Shown here one piece after another: positions 1-8,387 of a DNA stretch of 64,000 nt. Positions within the stretch are counted from its first letter, which is position 1, and each line of letters begins with the position of its first letter. The translations under genes were made by a program, and so were the position numbers. Where the stretch lies: the NCBI GenBank assembly GCA_030039755.1, contig JASHUY010000074.1, positions 1 to 64,000 of the forward strand, in the 5' to 3' direction. The notes beneath the pieces are model-generated. The model made no database searches, was not told where the DNA came from, and saw nothing but the letters and a program-made list of their open reading frames with translations. Source of the stretch: Acidimicrobiales bacterium (lineage in GTDB: Bacteria > Actinomycetota > Acidimicrobiia > Acidimicrobiales > RAAP-2).

Positions 1-155
1 GCGTAGGTTCGAATGAGACCAGCCACCCGAGCCCAATCGTGCGGCCGGAGCTCGATCATCTCGAAGACCCCCCCAGCACCGAACGACTCGAGAAAGTCGG
101 CTTCGGTCTCGGGGCCGCTGTCTCGCTCGATGAAGTCGGTGTCGACGACGATCAA
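1..155 (-). pseudogene. VapC-like PIN-domain toxin remnant (runs off window edge, internal deletion)
   Basis: Minus-strand translation from a TTG overlapping the upstream stop gives LIVVDTDFIERDSGPETEADFLESFGAGGVFEMIELRPHDWARVAGLIRTYA: PIN N-terminus (IVVDT) joined directly to mid-PIN sequence. Confidence 0.5.
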
Positions 156-379
156 CCGGTTCGGCTCAGCTCGCTTTTGAGGATTTCCTCGTGACGCTCA
201 GAGAGGTCCCGAGTGGGCGGCTCCCACCCACGACGGCAGCGAGCGGGTCTTCGGCGCCGTCGGCACGTGGGACACCAGCACCTCGGCGGCGATCTCCTCG
301 GCGGACGTGCCCCGCTCGGCAGCCTCGGAGACCAGGCGCTCGACGGTCTCTTCGGAACCACCACCCGGAGCTCGGTCAC
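152..379 (-). pseudogene. VapB/CopG-like antitoxin remnant with frameshifts
   Basis: VTELRVVVP / SEETVERLVSEAAERGTSAEEIAAEVLVSHVPTAPKTRSLPSWVGAAHSG / RDLSERHEEILKSELSRTG spread over two frames (ORFs 152..733 and 198..386). Confidence 0.5.
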
Positions 380-441
380 CCCCCAAACGAACCTGGTGGG
401 GCGTCCGGTCCCGAGCTGGACTCCTACACGGCCCTCGTCGC

Positions 442-1917
442 TCAGGCCGGCGGGCCGACGACGGTGACCACGGTTCCGATCGGCGTCGAGGGCCACACCC
501 TGCCGGCTGTGTAGATCGGCATCTCCACGCAGCCGTTGGACTGCGGGAAGCCGTACGAAGCCCTCGGATACCCGTGCAGAGCCTCCCCCCCGTCGAAATA
601 GCTCGCCCAGGGAACTGTCACGTCGTAACTCGTCCCTGTGACGTCGGTTCCCCGCATGTTGGAGACCTGCACGTGCGAGAAGACCTCGAACGTGCCGTCT
701 GTCGTTGTCGCGCCCGGCACACCGGTGTTGCACGGCACGTCGGCGAAGGTGAGCACGCCGTTCACCCAGACTGTGAGGTGCTCAGGAAGGTTCTTTGTGA
801 CGAGGACGTACGTCACCGGTTCGCCGTCTCGCTTCCCGGCGGCGGCGTCGGCCAGGAGGGAGGACCACACGGCTGGGCCGGCGGCCCCGTCGGCGTCGAC
901 GTCGAGTCCGTTCTGTGTCTCGAACGCCATGATCGCCGCGTCGGTGAGGGCGGAGGCTCGCGCGGGTGACCACAGGCTCGTGTACTGCGCGGGAAAGCCG
1001 CTGTCGCGCCAGAGGAACGTTCCCGGCTGTGGCAGGGCCATCTCGGACGGCTCCGGCGTGGGCCCGGAGAACGCGAGGGGCAGGTAGCCGAGCGTCGCGA
1101 GGAGCTGCTGGAGCCGGAGCACGCTGCCAGGTGCGATCGTGAACGACGCCGCGACGGGCTTCGTCAGCACGGACCCGTTGCTCGCCCGGACGCCGGAGGA
1201 CCCGGAGGGGACCGTCACCGTGTACGTCGTGGACGGCACGAACGACGCGGCCGGGGTGAAGAGCATCTCGTACGTACCCACGAGCTGCCAGGTCCCCGCG
1301 ACCGCCGGGTGCAACGACGGCGCGGGCGAACCGAAGAGGAGCGGTTGCGAGAAGCTCACCGCGATCGTGGTGTTCGGAGCGACTCCCCCGGTGCCACCGA
1401 CGGGGACCACGGACGTGACGGTCTCGATGCGCGGAGGGTCGGGCGCGTGCCGGCCGTCGCCCGACCGCCGCGCCGGCCGGTGCGCGTGGGCGTGCGACGT
1501 CCAGGGGAGCGTGAACCCGATCGCGACCCCTGCGCAGACGAAGAGGACCAGGAGGGCGACCATCGCGCGCAGGGCCCGATTGGTCGCCCTCGGCTTGTCG
1601 GTGGATCCGGCGTCATGAGGGAGCGCGCCGACGGCATGAGGGAGCGCGCCGGCGTCGTCAGGAGGTGCGCCGGCGGCATGAGGGAGTTCGCCGGCGTCCG
1701 GGTCCCCCGTCGCGTCATCGACGGGTCCCGGGGCCTCACGGGTTCCCGGCGACTCCCCGACAGGCGGTGCAGAGGCGACCGTTCCCGCGCGTCGCGCTCG
1801 GCGGAGCACCGCCCGCGAGACGACCACGACCACGGCGCCCGAGAGCGCGAGACCGAGGAGCCCCTTCATCCGCCACCACGCTCTCTTGGCCGACGGCCCC
1901 GGTTCGCTGGTCACCAC
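442..1917 (-). CDS. L,D-transpeptidase (YkuD) with Ig-like and peptidoglycan-binding regions, membrane anchored
   Basis: C-terminal HGYPRASYGFPQSNGCVEMP catalytic motif; N-terminal TM segment; central PG-binding-like region. Confidence 0.85.
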   Translation of the reverse strand: MVTSEPGPSAKRAWWRMKGLLGLALSGAVVVVVSRAVLRRARRAGTVASAPPVGESPGTREAPGPVDDATGDPDAGELPHAAGAPPDDAGALPHAVGALPHDAGSTDKPRATNRALRAMVALLVLFVCAGVAIGFTLPWTSHAHAHRPARRSGDGRHAPDPPRIETVTSVVPVGGTGGVAPNTTIAVSFSQPLLFGSPAPSLHPAVAGTWQLVGTYEMLFTPAASFVPSTTYTVTVPSGSSGVRASNGSVLTKPVAASFTIAPGSVLRLQQLLATLGYLPLAFSGPTPEPSEMALPQPGTFLWRDSGFPAQYTSLWSPARASALTDAAIMAFETQNGLDVDADGAAGPAVWSSLLADAAAGKRDGEPVTYVLVTKNLPEHLTVWVNGVLTFADVPCNTGVPGATTTDGTFEVFSHVQVSNMRGTDVTGTSYDVTVPWASYFDGGEALHGYPRASYGFPQSNGCVEMPIYTAGRVWPSTPIGTVVTVVGPPA

Positions 1918-2003
1918 CCGTCACCGCCCCTCTCCGCCCATCATGCCCCCAGCCGACGGGCGAGTGAACGTCGCCTCCACGACAGGAGCGGCGTACCCTC
2001 CCG

Positions 2004-2897
2004 TCACGGGCGTGACGGCCGCCCCTTGCGCGGGACGCTTCGGGGACCTCCGGGCTCGGGGATGAACGGCGTGTCGCGCAGCTCGAGCGACGCCCTCAGG
2101 CCCCGTTGCGCCCGCACCCGGTTCAGCCCCTCGAGGTCGGGGGAGTCCGTCGAGCCCGAATGCAGGACCACCGAGACGAGCCCCGCCGTCTCGAGCGCGT
2201 TGCGCAGGCCCATCGCCTCGAGGCCGAGGGTCGTGATCATCTTGTTGAGCCGGACGGAGTCACGCGGCACGAGCGCGATCCGTCGGGCGAGCGCAGAGGC
2301 GCGCTCGAGGAGCTCGTCGTGAGGGACGACCTCGTTCACGACCCCCATCCGCAGCGCCTCCTGGGCGTCGAAATGGTCGCCCGTGAGCGCGTAGCGATGC
2401 GCGTTCTTCCACCCGACCAGCGCAGCGAGGAGGAACGTCGAGTTCTGGTTCTCCCGCACCTCTGGCTGGCCGAAGACGGCACGGTCCGAGGCGATGGTGA
2501 TGTCCGAGCAGAGCGCGTACCACAGGCCTCCGCCGAGGCACCACCCGTTCACTGCGGCGATCACCGGCAGCTCGAGTCGCATCAACGACAGGTGCCGCGA
2601 CGCTGCCGTGGTGTCCGCGTTCCACCATCGCATGACGACGTCGCGAACCGTGCGCTGTTCCCGGCTGACCGCATCGTCCTCGGACAGGTCGTAGCCCGCG
2701 CTGAACGCGTTGCCGGACCCGGTGAGCACGACGGCGCGGATCGTGGGGTCCTCGACGGCGAGCCGCAGCGCGGTATGGAGCTCGCGCTCCACCTCGGCGT
2801 TGAGCGCGTTCATCTGCTCCGGACGATCGAACGCGAGGACGAGCACGCCGTCTTCGGCGGCCCACGAAAGCGTGTCGAAACGGGGGATCTTGGCCAT
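2004..2897 (-). CDS. enoyl-CoA hydratase/isomerase family protein
   Basis: Crotonase fold: FDRPEQMNALNAEVERE, AFSAGYDLSEDD, NGWCLGGGLWYALCSDITIAS. Confidence 0.9.
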   Translation of the reverse strand: MAKIPRFDTLSWAAEDGVLVLAFDRPEQMNALNAEVERELHTALRLAVEDPTIRAVVLTGSGNAFSAGYDLSEDDAVSREQRTVRDVVMRWWNADTTAASRHLSLMRLELPVIAAVNGWCLGGGLWYALCSDITIASDRAVFGQPEVRENQNSTFLLAALVGWKNAHRYALTGDHFDAQEALRMGVVNEVVPHDELLERASALARRIALVPRDSVRLNKMITTLGLEAMGLRNALETAGLVSVVLHSGSTDSPDLEGLNRVRAQRGLRASLELRDTPFIPEPGGPRSVPRKGRPSRP

Positions 2898-3230
2898 TGT
2901 CCGGCGCCGGTCCTTTCGTCTGTGACCACTCGCGCTGCTCTCGAGTCTCCACGGCGCGGTCGTCGACGCCCGCTGGACCTGGCGCCGAGGTTATCCCGGC
3001 GTCGTGGCGATCCAAGAGTGGCGTTCGTACCCGGCTGCGGAGAACCGTCCGCCCCCTCGTCCGTCTCGCGTCCGTGACCCGTCAGTCACTTGTCCGTCAC
3101 GCCGCACGACCCCTACTCTTCCCATGACCTTCCGGCACCCGCTCCCCCGCTCTTCCCGCGACCTTCCGGCACCGGCTCACGGGAACGGAGAGTGGGACGA
3201 TGCGATGGTCCGCCCCGACGAAAGGCTTCG

Positions 3231-5345
3231 ATGACGTTGGCAGAGCCGCCCACGGCCGACCGGTTGACCGCGGTGATGAGCCCGCGGCACGTCGCCGTGC
3301 TCGGCGCCTCGAGCAAGCGCCGCACCCTCGGCAACCAGGTCCTGCGGAACCTCGCCCAGGAGGGGTACCCAGGGTCCGTCCTGGCCGTGAGCGCGCGTGC
3401 CGACCTCGTCGAGGGATATCCGGCCGTCCCCACGATCGAGGACCTGCCGGGCGGGCTCGACGTCGCGATGGTCTGCATCCCCGCTCCGTCACTGCCTACA
3501 GTCCTCCGGCGGCTGGACGCCACGGGATGCCACGCCGCGGTCGTGCCGACCGCCGGGTTCGGCCCCGGGCAGCTCCAGGAGCTGCAGGACGCCTGCGACG
3601 CGATCGCGATGACCGTCACCGGCCCCAACTGCCTCGGCGTCCTGAGCCTCGCGGGCGCCGCACCGCTGTGGACCGCGCGCTACCGCCGGACCGTGCCGCA
3701 CGGCGGCGTCAGCATCGTCGCCCAGTCCGGCTCGGCCGCGATCTCGATCATGAGCTCGCCCGGGCTCGCTTTCGCTCGGATCGTCTCGAGCGGGAGCGAG
3801 CTCGAGGTGACCTCCGCCCACTACGTCGAGTGGTTGGCCGCCGATCCCGAGACGACGTGCATCGGGCTGATCGTGGAGTCCATCAGGTCCCCGGTCGCCT
3901 TCGAGGCGGCCGCCGCCCGTGCCGAGCAGGCCGGAAAGCCGCTCGTCGCGCTCAAGGTCGGCCGCTCCAAGATCGGGGCGCGCGCCGCGCAGGCCCATAC
4001 CGGCGCCCTCGTGAGCGACTACGACGCCTACGTCGCCTACTTCGCGCGGCTCGGCGTCGCGACCGTGCTCGACTACGACGAGATGGTCGCGACCCTCCAG
4101 TGCTTCTCGAACCGGAGGCTGCCGAAGGCTCGCGGGGATCGTGTCGGGATCGTCGGGATCTCGGGGGGACAGACGGCGCTCGCCTGCGACCTCGCCGTCG
4201 AGTCGGGCCTGCAGCTGGCGGACTTCGCGCCGGGCACCGTCCGGCGCGTCGAGGCGGCGCTGCCCGGTGCGCCTGGATGGAACCCGGTCGACATCGGATC
4301 CAGCATCGACTTCGAACGACGCAAACCGCGCCAGGCGCTCACGGCCGTCGTCGACGACGCGCAGGTCGACTCCGTGCTCGTCATCCAGGACGCACAGGGC
4401 ACCATCCCGCTCACACCCGAGCACACATACCTCACACACGTGCGATCCGTGGAGGCTGTGAGCCGCGACAGCGACAAGCCGATCGTGATGGCGTCGAGCT
4501 CGAGCAGCGACACCCACCCGATGATCGAAGAGCTCGTCCAAGGCTCGGCCGTCCCGCTCGTCCGGGGCCTGCGCCCGGCGCTCGTGGCCCTGCGGAACCT
4601 CGCGGTGAAGGCGGCGCCGGCCGTTTCCGGCCCACGCGCCGCGCTCCCGGCGGATCTCGTGTCGCAGGTGGCTCGCTCGGGCGGGCCCCTCCGCCACGCC
4701 CTCGTGAGGTCGCTGCTCGAGCGCTACGACATCCCCTTCGTGCGCGCCGCGTTGGCGACGGACAGGGCCGAGGCGCTGGCTCTCGCCGACCAGATCGGGT
4801 TCCCGCTCGTCGTGAAGGTCGCCTCACCCGACGTCCCGCACCGGCTGGAGGTGGGCGCCGTCGTGACCGGCGTACAAGACGCCGCGTCGTTCGAGAAGGC
4901 GATCGAGCTGATCGACGAACGCGTAGCCGACGCCGTTCCCCACGCGCGCATCGAGGGGTACGAGGTCCAAGAGCAGGTTGCCGACGCCGTCGAGGCCATC
5001 GTGGGCTTCTCCTCGGCGCCTCCCTTCGGGCCGATGATGGTCGTCGGCTCGGGCGGCTCCTTCGTGGAGCTGGTCGCCGATCGGGCGACCGACCTCGCGC
5101 CGCTCTCGCTCGAGCGGTCCGGGCAGCTGATCGCCGGGACCGCCCTCGGCGAGCTGCTCGGCGGCTACCGCGGGAAGTTCCCGGCCACCGCGACGGACGG
5201 GCTCGCCGCGGTGCTGCACCGGTTCTCACGGCTCGCCGACGACTGGCGCGAGCTGCTCGTCGAAGGCGACCTGAACCCGGTGCTCGTCGAGATCGGATCG
5301 GGACGTGCCGTCGCGGTGGACGCGCTGCTCGTCTCCGCACCGTGA
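3231..5345 (+). CDS. NDP-forming acyl-CoA synthetase (fused alpha/beta, acetate--CoA ligase family)
   Basis: MTLAEPPTADRLTAVMSPRHVAVLGASSKRRTLGNQVLRNL; GPNCLG; AQSGSAAISIM; C-terminal ATP-grasp region. Start refined from ORF 3090..5345. Confidence 0.88.
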   Translation: MTLAEPPTADRLTAVMSPRHVAVLGASSKRRTLGNQVLRNLAQEGYPGSVLAVSARADLVEGYPAVPTIEDLPGGLDVAMVCIPAPSLPTVLRRLDATGCHAAVVPTAGFGPGQLQELQDACDAIAMTVTGPNCLGVLSLAGAAPLWTARYRRTVPHGGVSIVAQSGSAAISIMSSPGLAFARIVSSGSELEVTSAHYVEWLAADPETTCIGLIVESIRSPVAFEAAAARAEQAGKPLVALKVGRSKIGARAAQAHTGALVSDYDAYVAYFARLGVATVLDYDEMVATLQCFSNRRLPKARGDRVGIVGISGGQTALACDLAVESGLQLADFAPGTVRRVEAALPGAPGWNPVDIGSSIDFERRKPRQALTAVVDDAQVDSVLVIQDAQGTIPLTPEHTYLTHVRSVEAVSRDSDKPIVMASSSSSDTHPMIEELVQGSAVPLVRGLRPALVALRNLAVKAAPAVSGPRAALPADLVSQVARSGGPLRHALVRSLLERYDIPFVRAALATDRAEALALADQIGFPLVVKVASPDVPHRLEVGAVVTGVQDAASFEKAIELIDERVADAVPHARIEGYEVQEQVADAVEAIVGFSSAPPFGPMMVVGSGGSFVELVADRATDLAPLSLERSGQLIAGTALGELLGGYRGKFPATATDGLAAVLHRFSRLADDWRELLVEGDLNPVLVEIGSGRAVAVDALLVSAP

Positions 5346-5418
5346 GCCAGGCTGTGAGCCAGGGCCGTGAGCCAGGGCCGTGAGCCCAGACCGCGGGCCA
5401 GGGCCGTGAGCCAGGGCC
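5342..5418. repeat. about six tandem copies of a 12-13 bp unit GTGAGCCAGGGCC
   Basis: Directly readable; the first copy contains the stop codon of the preceding gene. Confidence 0.9.
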
Positions 5419-5423
5419 GGGGC

Positions 5424-6341
5424 TCAGCGCTCCTGGAGCCGGGGGTCCAGGATGTTCCGGAGGGCGTCGCCGAGCAGGTTGAACCCGATCACCGTGATCA
5501 CGACCATGATCCCGGCCGGGTAGATCTCCCACCAGTAGCCGTTGAACATGTTGTTGAGCCCTGTCGAGAGCATCCCTCCCCACGAAGCGGTCGGCGGCGG
5601 CAGCCCGAATCCGAGGAACGAGAGGTAGGCGAGCAGCAGCACCGCTGTGGCGACCTGGAAGGTCGCGTTCACCACGATGACGCCGATGGCGTTCGGGACG
5701 ATGTGGCGGCGGAGCATCCAGTCCTTGCGGGCGCCGAAGCCGCGCGACGCCTCGACGAACGAGAGCGTGCGGATGGCGAGGCTCTCGCCGCGCACGAGGC
5801 GCGCGGGCACGAGCCAGGAGATCACCGCGATCACCCCGATGAGGGTCCAGACGTCCGGCTTCACGGCCGTGGCGAGGAAGATGACGATGAACAGACCGGG
5901 GATGCCGAGGAGGACGTCGACCGCCCGCATCATGACGGAGTCGAGCGCTCCGCCCGTGAGGGCCGCGAGCGAGCCCCAGATCGCCCCGACGGTCGTCGCG
6001 AGGAGTGCGACCGCGAGCGCGATCTCCATCGTGGACTGCCCGCCGGCCATCAGGCGGCCGACGATGTCGTAACCCAGGTCGTCGGTGCCGAGCAGGTGCT
6101 GCGAGCTCGGGGCCAGGTTGGCGATCACGACGTTGGTGTGGACCTGGTCGGTGCGGTAGACGAGCGGACCGACGAACGAGAAGAGCAGCACGAAGACGAC
6201 GAGCGTGAGTCCGATCAGGGCCGACTTGTCCGCCCGGACCTCCGCAGCGATCCGCCTCACGAGGCCGCCGCCACTCGGTGGCAGGAGATCCGCCACGACC
6301 ACGTCGCCACCGAGGACCTTGGAGACGGCTGCGTCAGTCAT
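5424..6341 (-). CDS. peptide-type ABC transporter permease (DppC-like)
   Basis: Multi-TM; EASRGFGARKDWMLRRHIVPNAIG EAA-loop; GFGLPPPTASWGGML. Confidence 0.88.
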   Translation of the reverse strand: MTDAAVSKVLGGDVVVADLLPPSGGGLVRRIAAEVRADKSALIGLTLVVFVLLFSFVGPLVYRTDQVHTNVVIANLAPSSQHLLGTDDLGYDIVGRLMAGGQSTMEIALAVALLATTVGAIWGSLAALTGGALDSVMMRAVDVLLGIPGLFIVIFLATAVKPDVWTLIGVIAVISWLVPARLVRGESLAIRTLSFVEASRGFGARKDWMLRRHIVPNAIGVIVVNATFQVATAVLLLAYLSFLGFGLPPPTASWGGMLSTGLNNMFNGYWWEIYPAGIMVVITVIGFNLLGDALRNILDPRLQER

Positions 6342-7275
6342 AGCGGATGCGCGGGTCGAGTACGGCGTAGCCGATGTCGGCCATCAGGTTGCCGACGACG
6401 ACCGCGACGCCCACGAGCACGATGATGCCGAGCTCGAGGGGGTAGTCGTCGGTGACGGCGGCGTTGTAGAACGTGAGGCCGGTGCCGGGGTAGTTGAAGA
6501 CGTACTCGACGACGACGCCCCACGTGAAGAGCGCGGGGAGGGACAGGCCGACGAGGGTGACGACGGCGGCGAGCGAGTTGCGCAGCGTGTGCCAGAGGAG
6601 CACCCGCAGGTTGGAGGCGCCCTTCGCCCGGGCGGTCCGGATGAAGTCGCAGGCAAGGGTGTCGATGGCGGACGATCGCATGTAGCGGCTGAACAGCGCA
6701 TAGGTCACGAGCGTCATCGTCGCGATCGGGAGGACGAGGGCCCTCGGGTCGCCGAGGCTTGTGCCCTGCGGCGCCTCGGCGGGGAAGATCGACCAGTTCA
6801 CCGCGAGCAGCTGGATGAGCAGCAGGCCGAGCCAGAACGAGGGCATCGAGTAGAGGAAGAACGAGACGGCCGTCGCGCCGTGGTCGAACAACGTCCCGCG
6901 CCGGTACGCCTGGGTGATGCCGAGCGGAATCGCGATCGCGATGGCGACGACGAGGCCGACACCGACCAGAAGAAGGTCGTGCGGAAGGTCTCTCGCCAGG
7001 ATGGAGTCCACCGACCGGTGCAGTTTGTAGGAGTAGCCGAGGTTGCCGTGGGCAAGCTGCCAGAGGAACTTCCAGTACTGGTCGGGCAGCGACTGGTTGA
7101 GCCCGTACTGCCGGACGAAGGCGTCGATGCTGAGCGAGTTCGCCCTGGGCCCGAGCATCGCCCGCGCCAGCGTCGTCCCGCTCGCGATCGCGTGCTGGAG
7201 CAGGAAGGTCACGAGCGTGATCCCGAGCACGACGATGATCGCGTGGTAGAGGCGGCGGGACACGTAGGCCAGCAT
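6334..7275 (-). CDS. peptide-type ABC transporter permease (DppB-like)
   Basis: MLAYVSRRLYHAIIVVLGITLVTFLL; ARAKGASNLRVLLWHTLRNSL EAA-loop; ORF extends to 7320. Confidence 0.88.
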   Translation of the reverse strand: MLAYVSRRLYHAIIVVLGITLVTFLLQHAIASGTTLARAMLGPRANSLSIDAFVRQYGLNQSLPDQYWKFLWQLAHGNLGYSYKLHRSVDSILARDLPHDLLLVGVGLVVAIAIAIPLGITQAYRRGTLFDHGATAVSFFLYSMPSFWLGLLLIQLLAVNWSIFPAEAPQGTSLGDPRALVLPIATMTLVTYALFSRYMRSSAIDTLACDFIRTARAKGASNLRVLLWHTLRNSLAAVVTLVGLSLPALFTWGVVVEYVFNYPGTGLTFYNAAVTDDYPLELGIIVLVGVAVVVGNLMADIGYAVLDPRIRYD

Positions 7276-7411
7276 CAGGCGCTCACCGGCATGGCTCGGA
7301 CCGGCGTACCGGCGCAGCATACGGGACTGCGCCGGCCGGGAAGGAACAGTCTGGCCGCTGCGTTCCGTCGCGTCCCATCGACCCCGGAGGCTGCCGGGCC
7401 TTCACCGTCTC

Positions 7412-8299
7412 CTAGCTGGTCCCGAAGAAGCGCGCGGCGTTGTGGTACAGCCACTTCTCCTTGACGGCGTCCTTCAACGGAAGGGCGAGGTACTCCTCGA
7501 TCGCCTCCTCCATCGTCATCCCGAGCAGCGCCCAGGAGAGGCCCACCATGATCTTGTCCTGGAGCAACGTGTTGCCGAACTGCAGGAGCTGCTCCCAGCC
7601 GGAGCCCTTCGTCGCGAAGTGCCGGGGCCGGTGGGCCGCGGTGTCGGCGTAGAGGTTCGGATGGCGGCGGAGCAGGCCGACCATCTCGTTCACCCAGGGC
7701 CACCCGGCCAGACCCGCGATCATCTTCAGCTCCGGGAAGTCGATGGCGACGCGGTCGAGCTCGCGCGGGTGCCCGAGGTCGTAGGGCCGGTCGTTGGCAT
7801 AGGTCATGGCCGTGTAGATCCGCACCGGGACGCCCAGCTCGACGCACTTCGCGTAGAGCGGGTAGTAGCGCGCGTCGCTCGCCCGGACCTGGTCGTAGAG
7901 GGACGCGACGCTGAGCCCCCCGAAACCCTCCTCGCGCACGAGGCGCTCGAGCTCGCGCACCGCCCTCATGCCGTCGTACGCGCTCAGGTGCGCGAACCCG
8001 ATCACGCGCGAGGGGAACAGGCTGACCACCTCGCTCGTGATGGTGTTCGCGCCGGTGGAGAGCACGCACTTCACCACGTTCGCCTTGTCCATGAGACCGA
8101 CCATTTCGGTCGCGCGCTCGGCGATCGGCCTCGTGTCGGGCTCGTTCTCGGCGGTCCGCGAGGAGAAGATCGTGGCGTAGTTCTGAAAGCCGTAGCCGGC
8201 CGGCGCCGGCAGGCGGTCCGGGCCGGCCGGGCCGTTGGTCTCCACGTAGGGAGACGGCGTTCTCCCCGGTAGGTAACCCTCCAAATCGATCACCTGCAA
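7412..8299 (-). CDS. amidohydrolase family protein (Amidohydro_2-like)
   Basis: TIM-barrel amidohydrolase pattern, FPELKMIAGLAGWPWVNEMVGLLRRHPNLYADTAA, LYHNAARFFG. Confidence 0.75.
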   Translation of the reverse strand: MQVIDLEGYLPGRTPSPYVETNGPAGPDRLPAPAGYGFQNYATIFSSRTAENEPDTRPIAERATEMVGLMDKANVVKCVLSTGANTITSEVVSLFPSRVIGFAHLSAYDGMRAVRELERLVREEGFGGLSVASLYDQVRASDARYYPLYAKCVELGVPVRIYTAMTYANDRPYDLGHPRELDRVAIDFPELKMIAGLAGWPWVNEMVGLLRRHPNLYADTAAHRPRHFATKGSGWEQLLQFGNTLLQDKIMVGLSWALLGMTMEEAIEEYLALPLKDAVKEKWLYHNAARFFGTS

Positions 8300-8387
8300 C
8301 GGGCGAACCTCCTCTCTCGATCGAAGGAGCCGGCCGGCGCCTACCGGACGGGCGGCGTGCGCCGTGTGGACGGAGAGGGCCCCGGCG

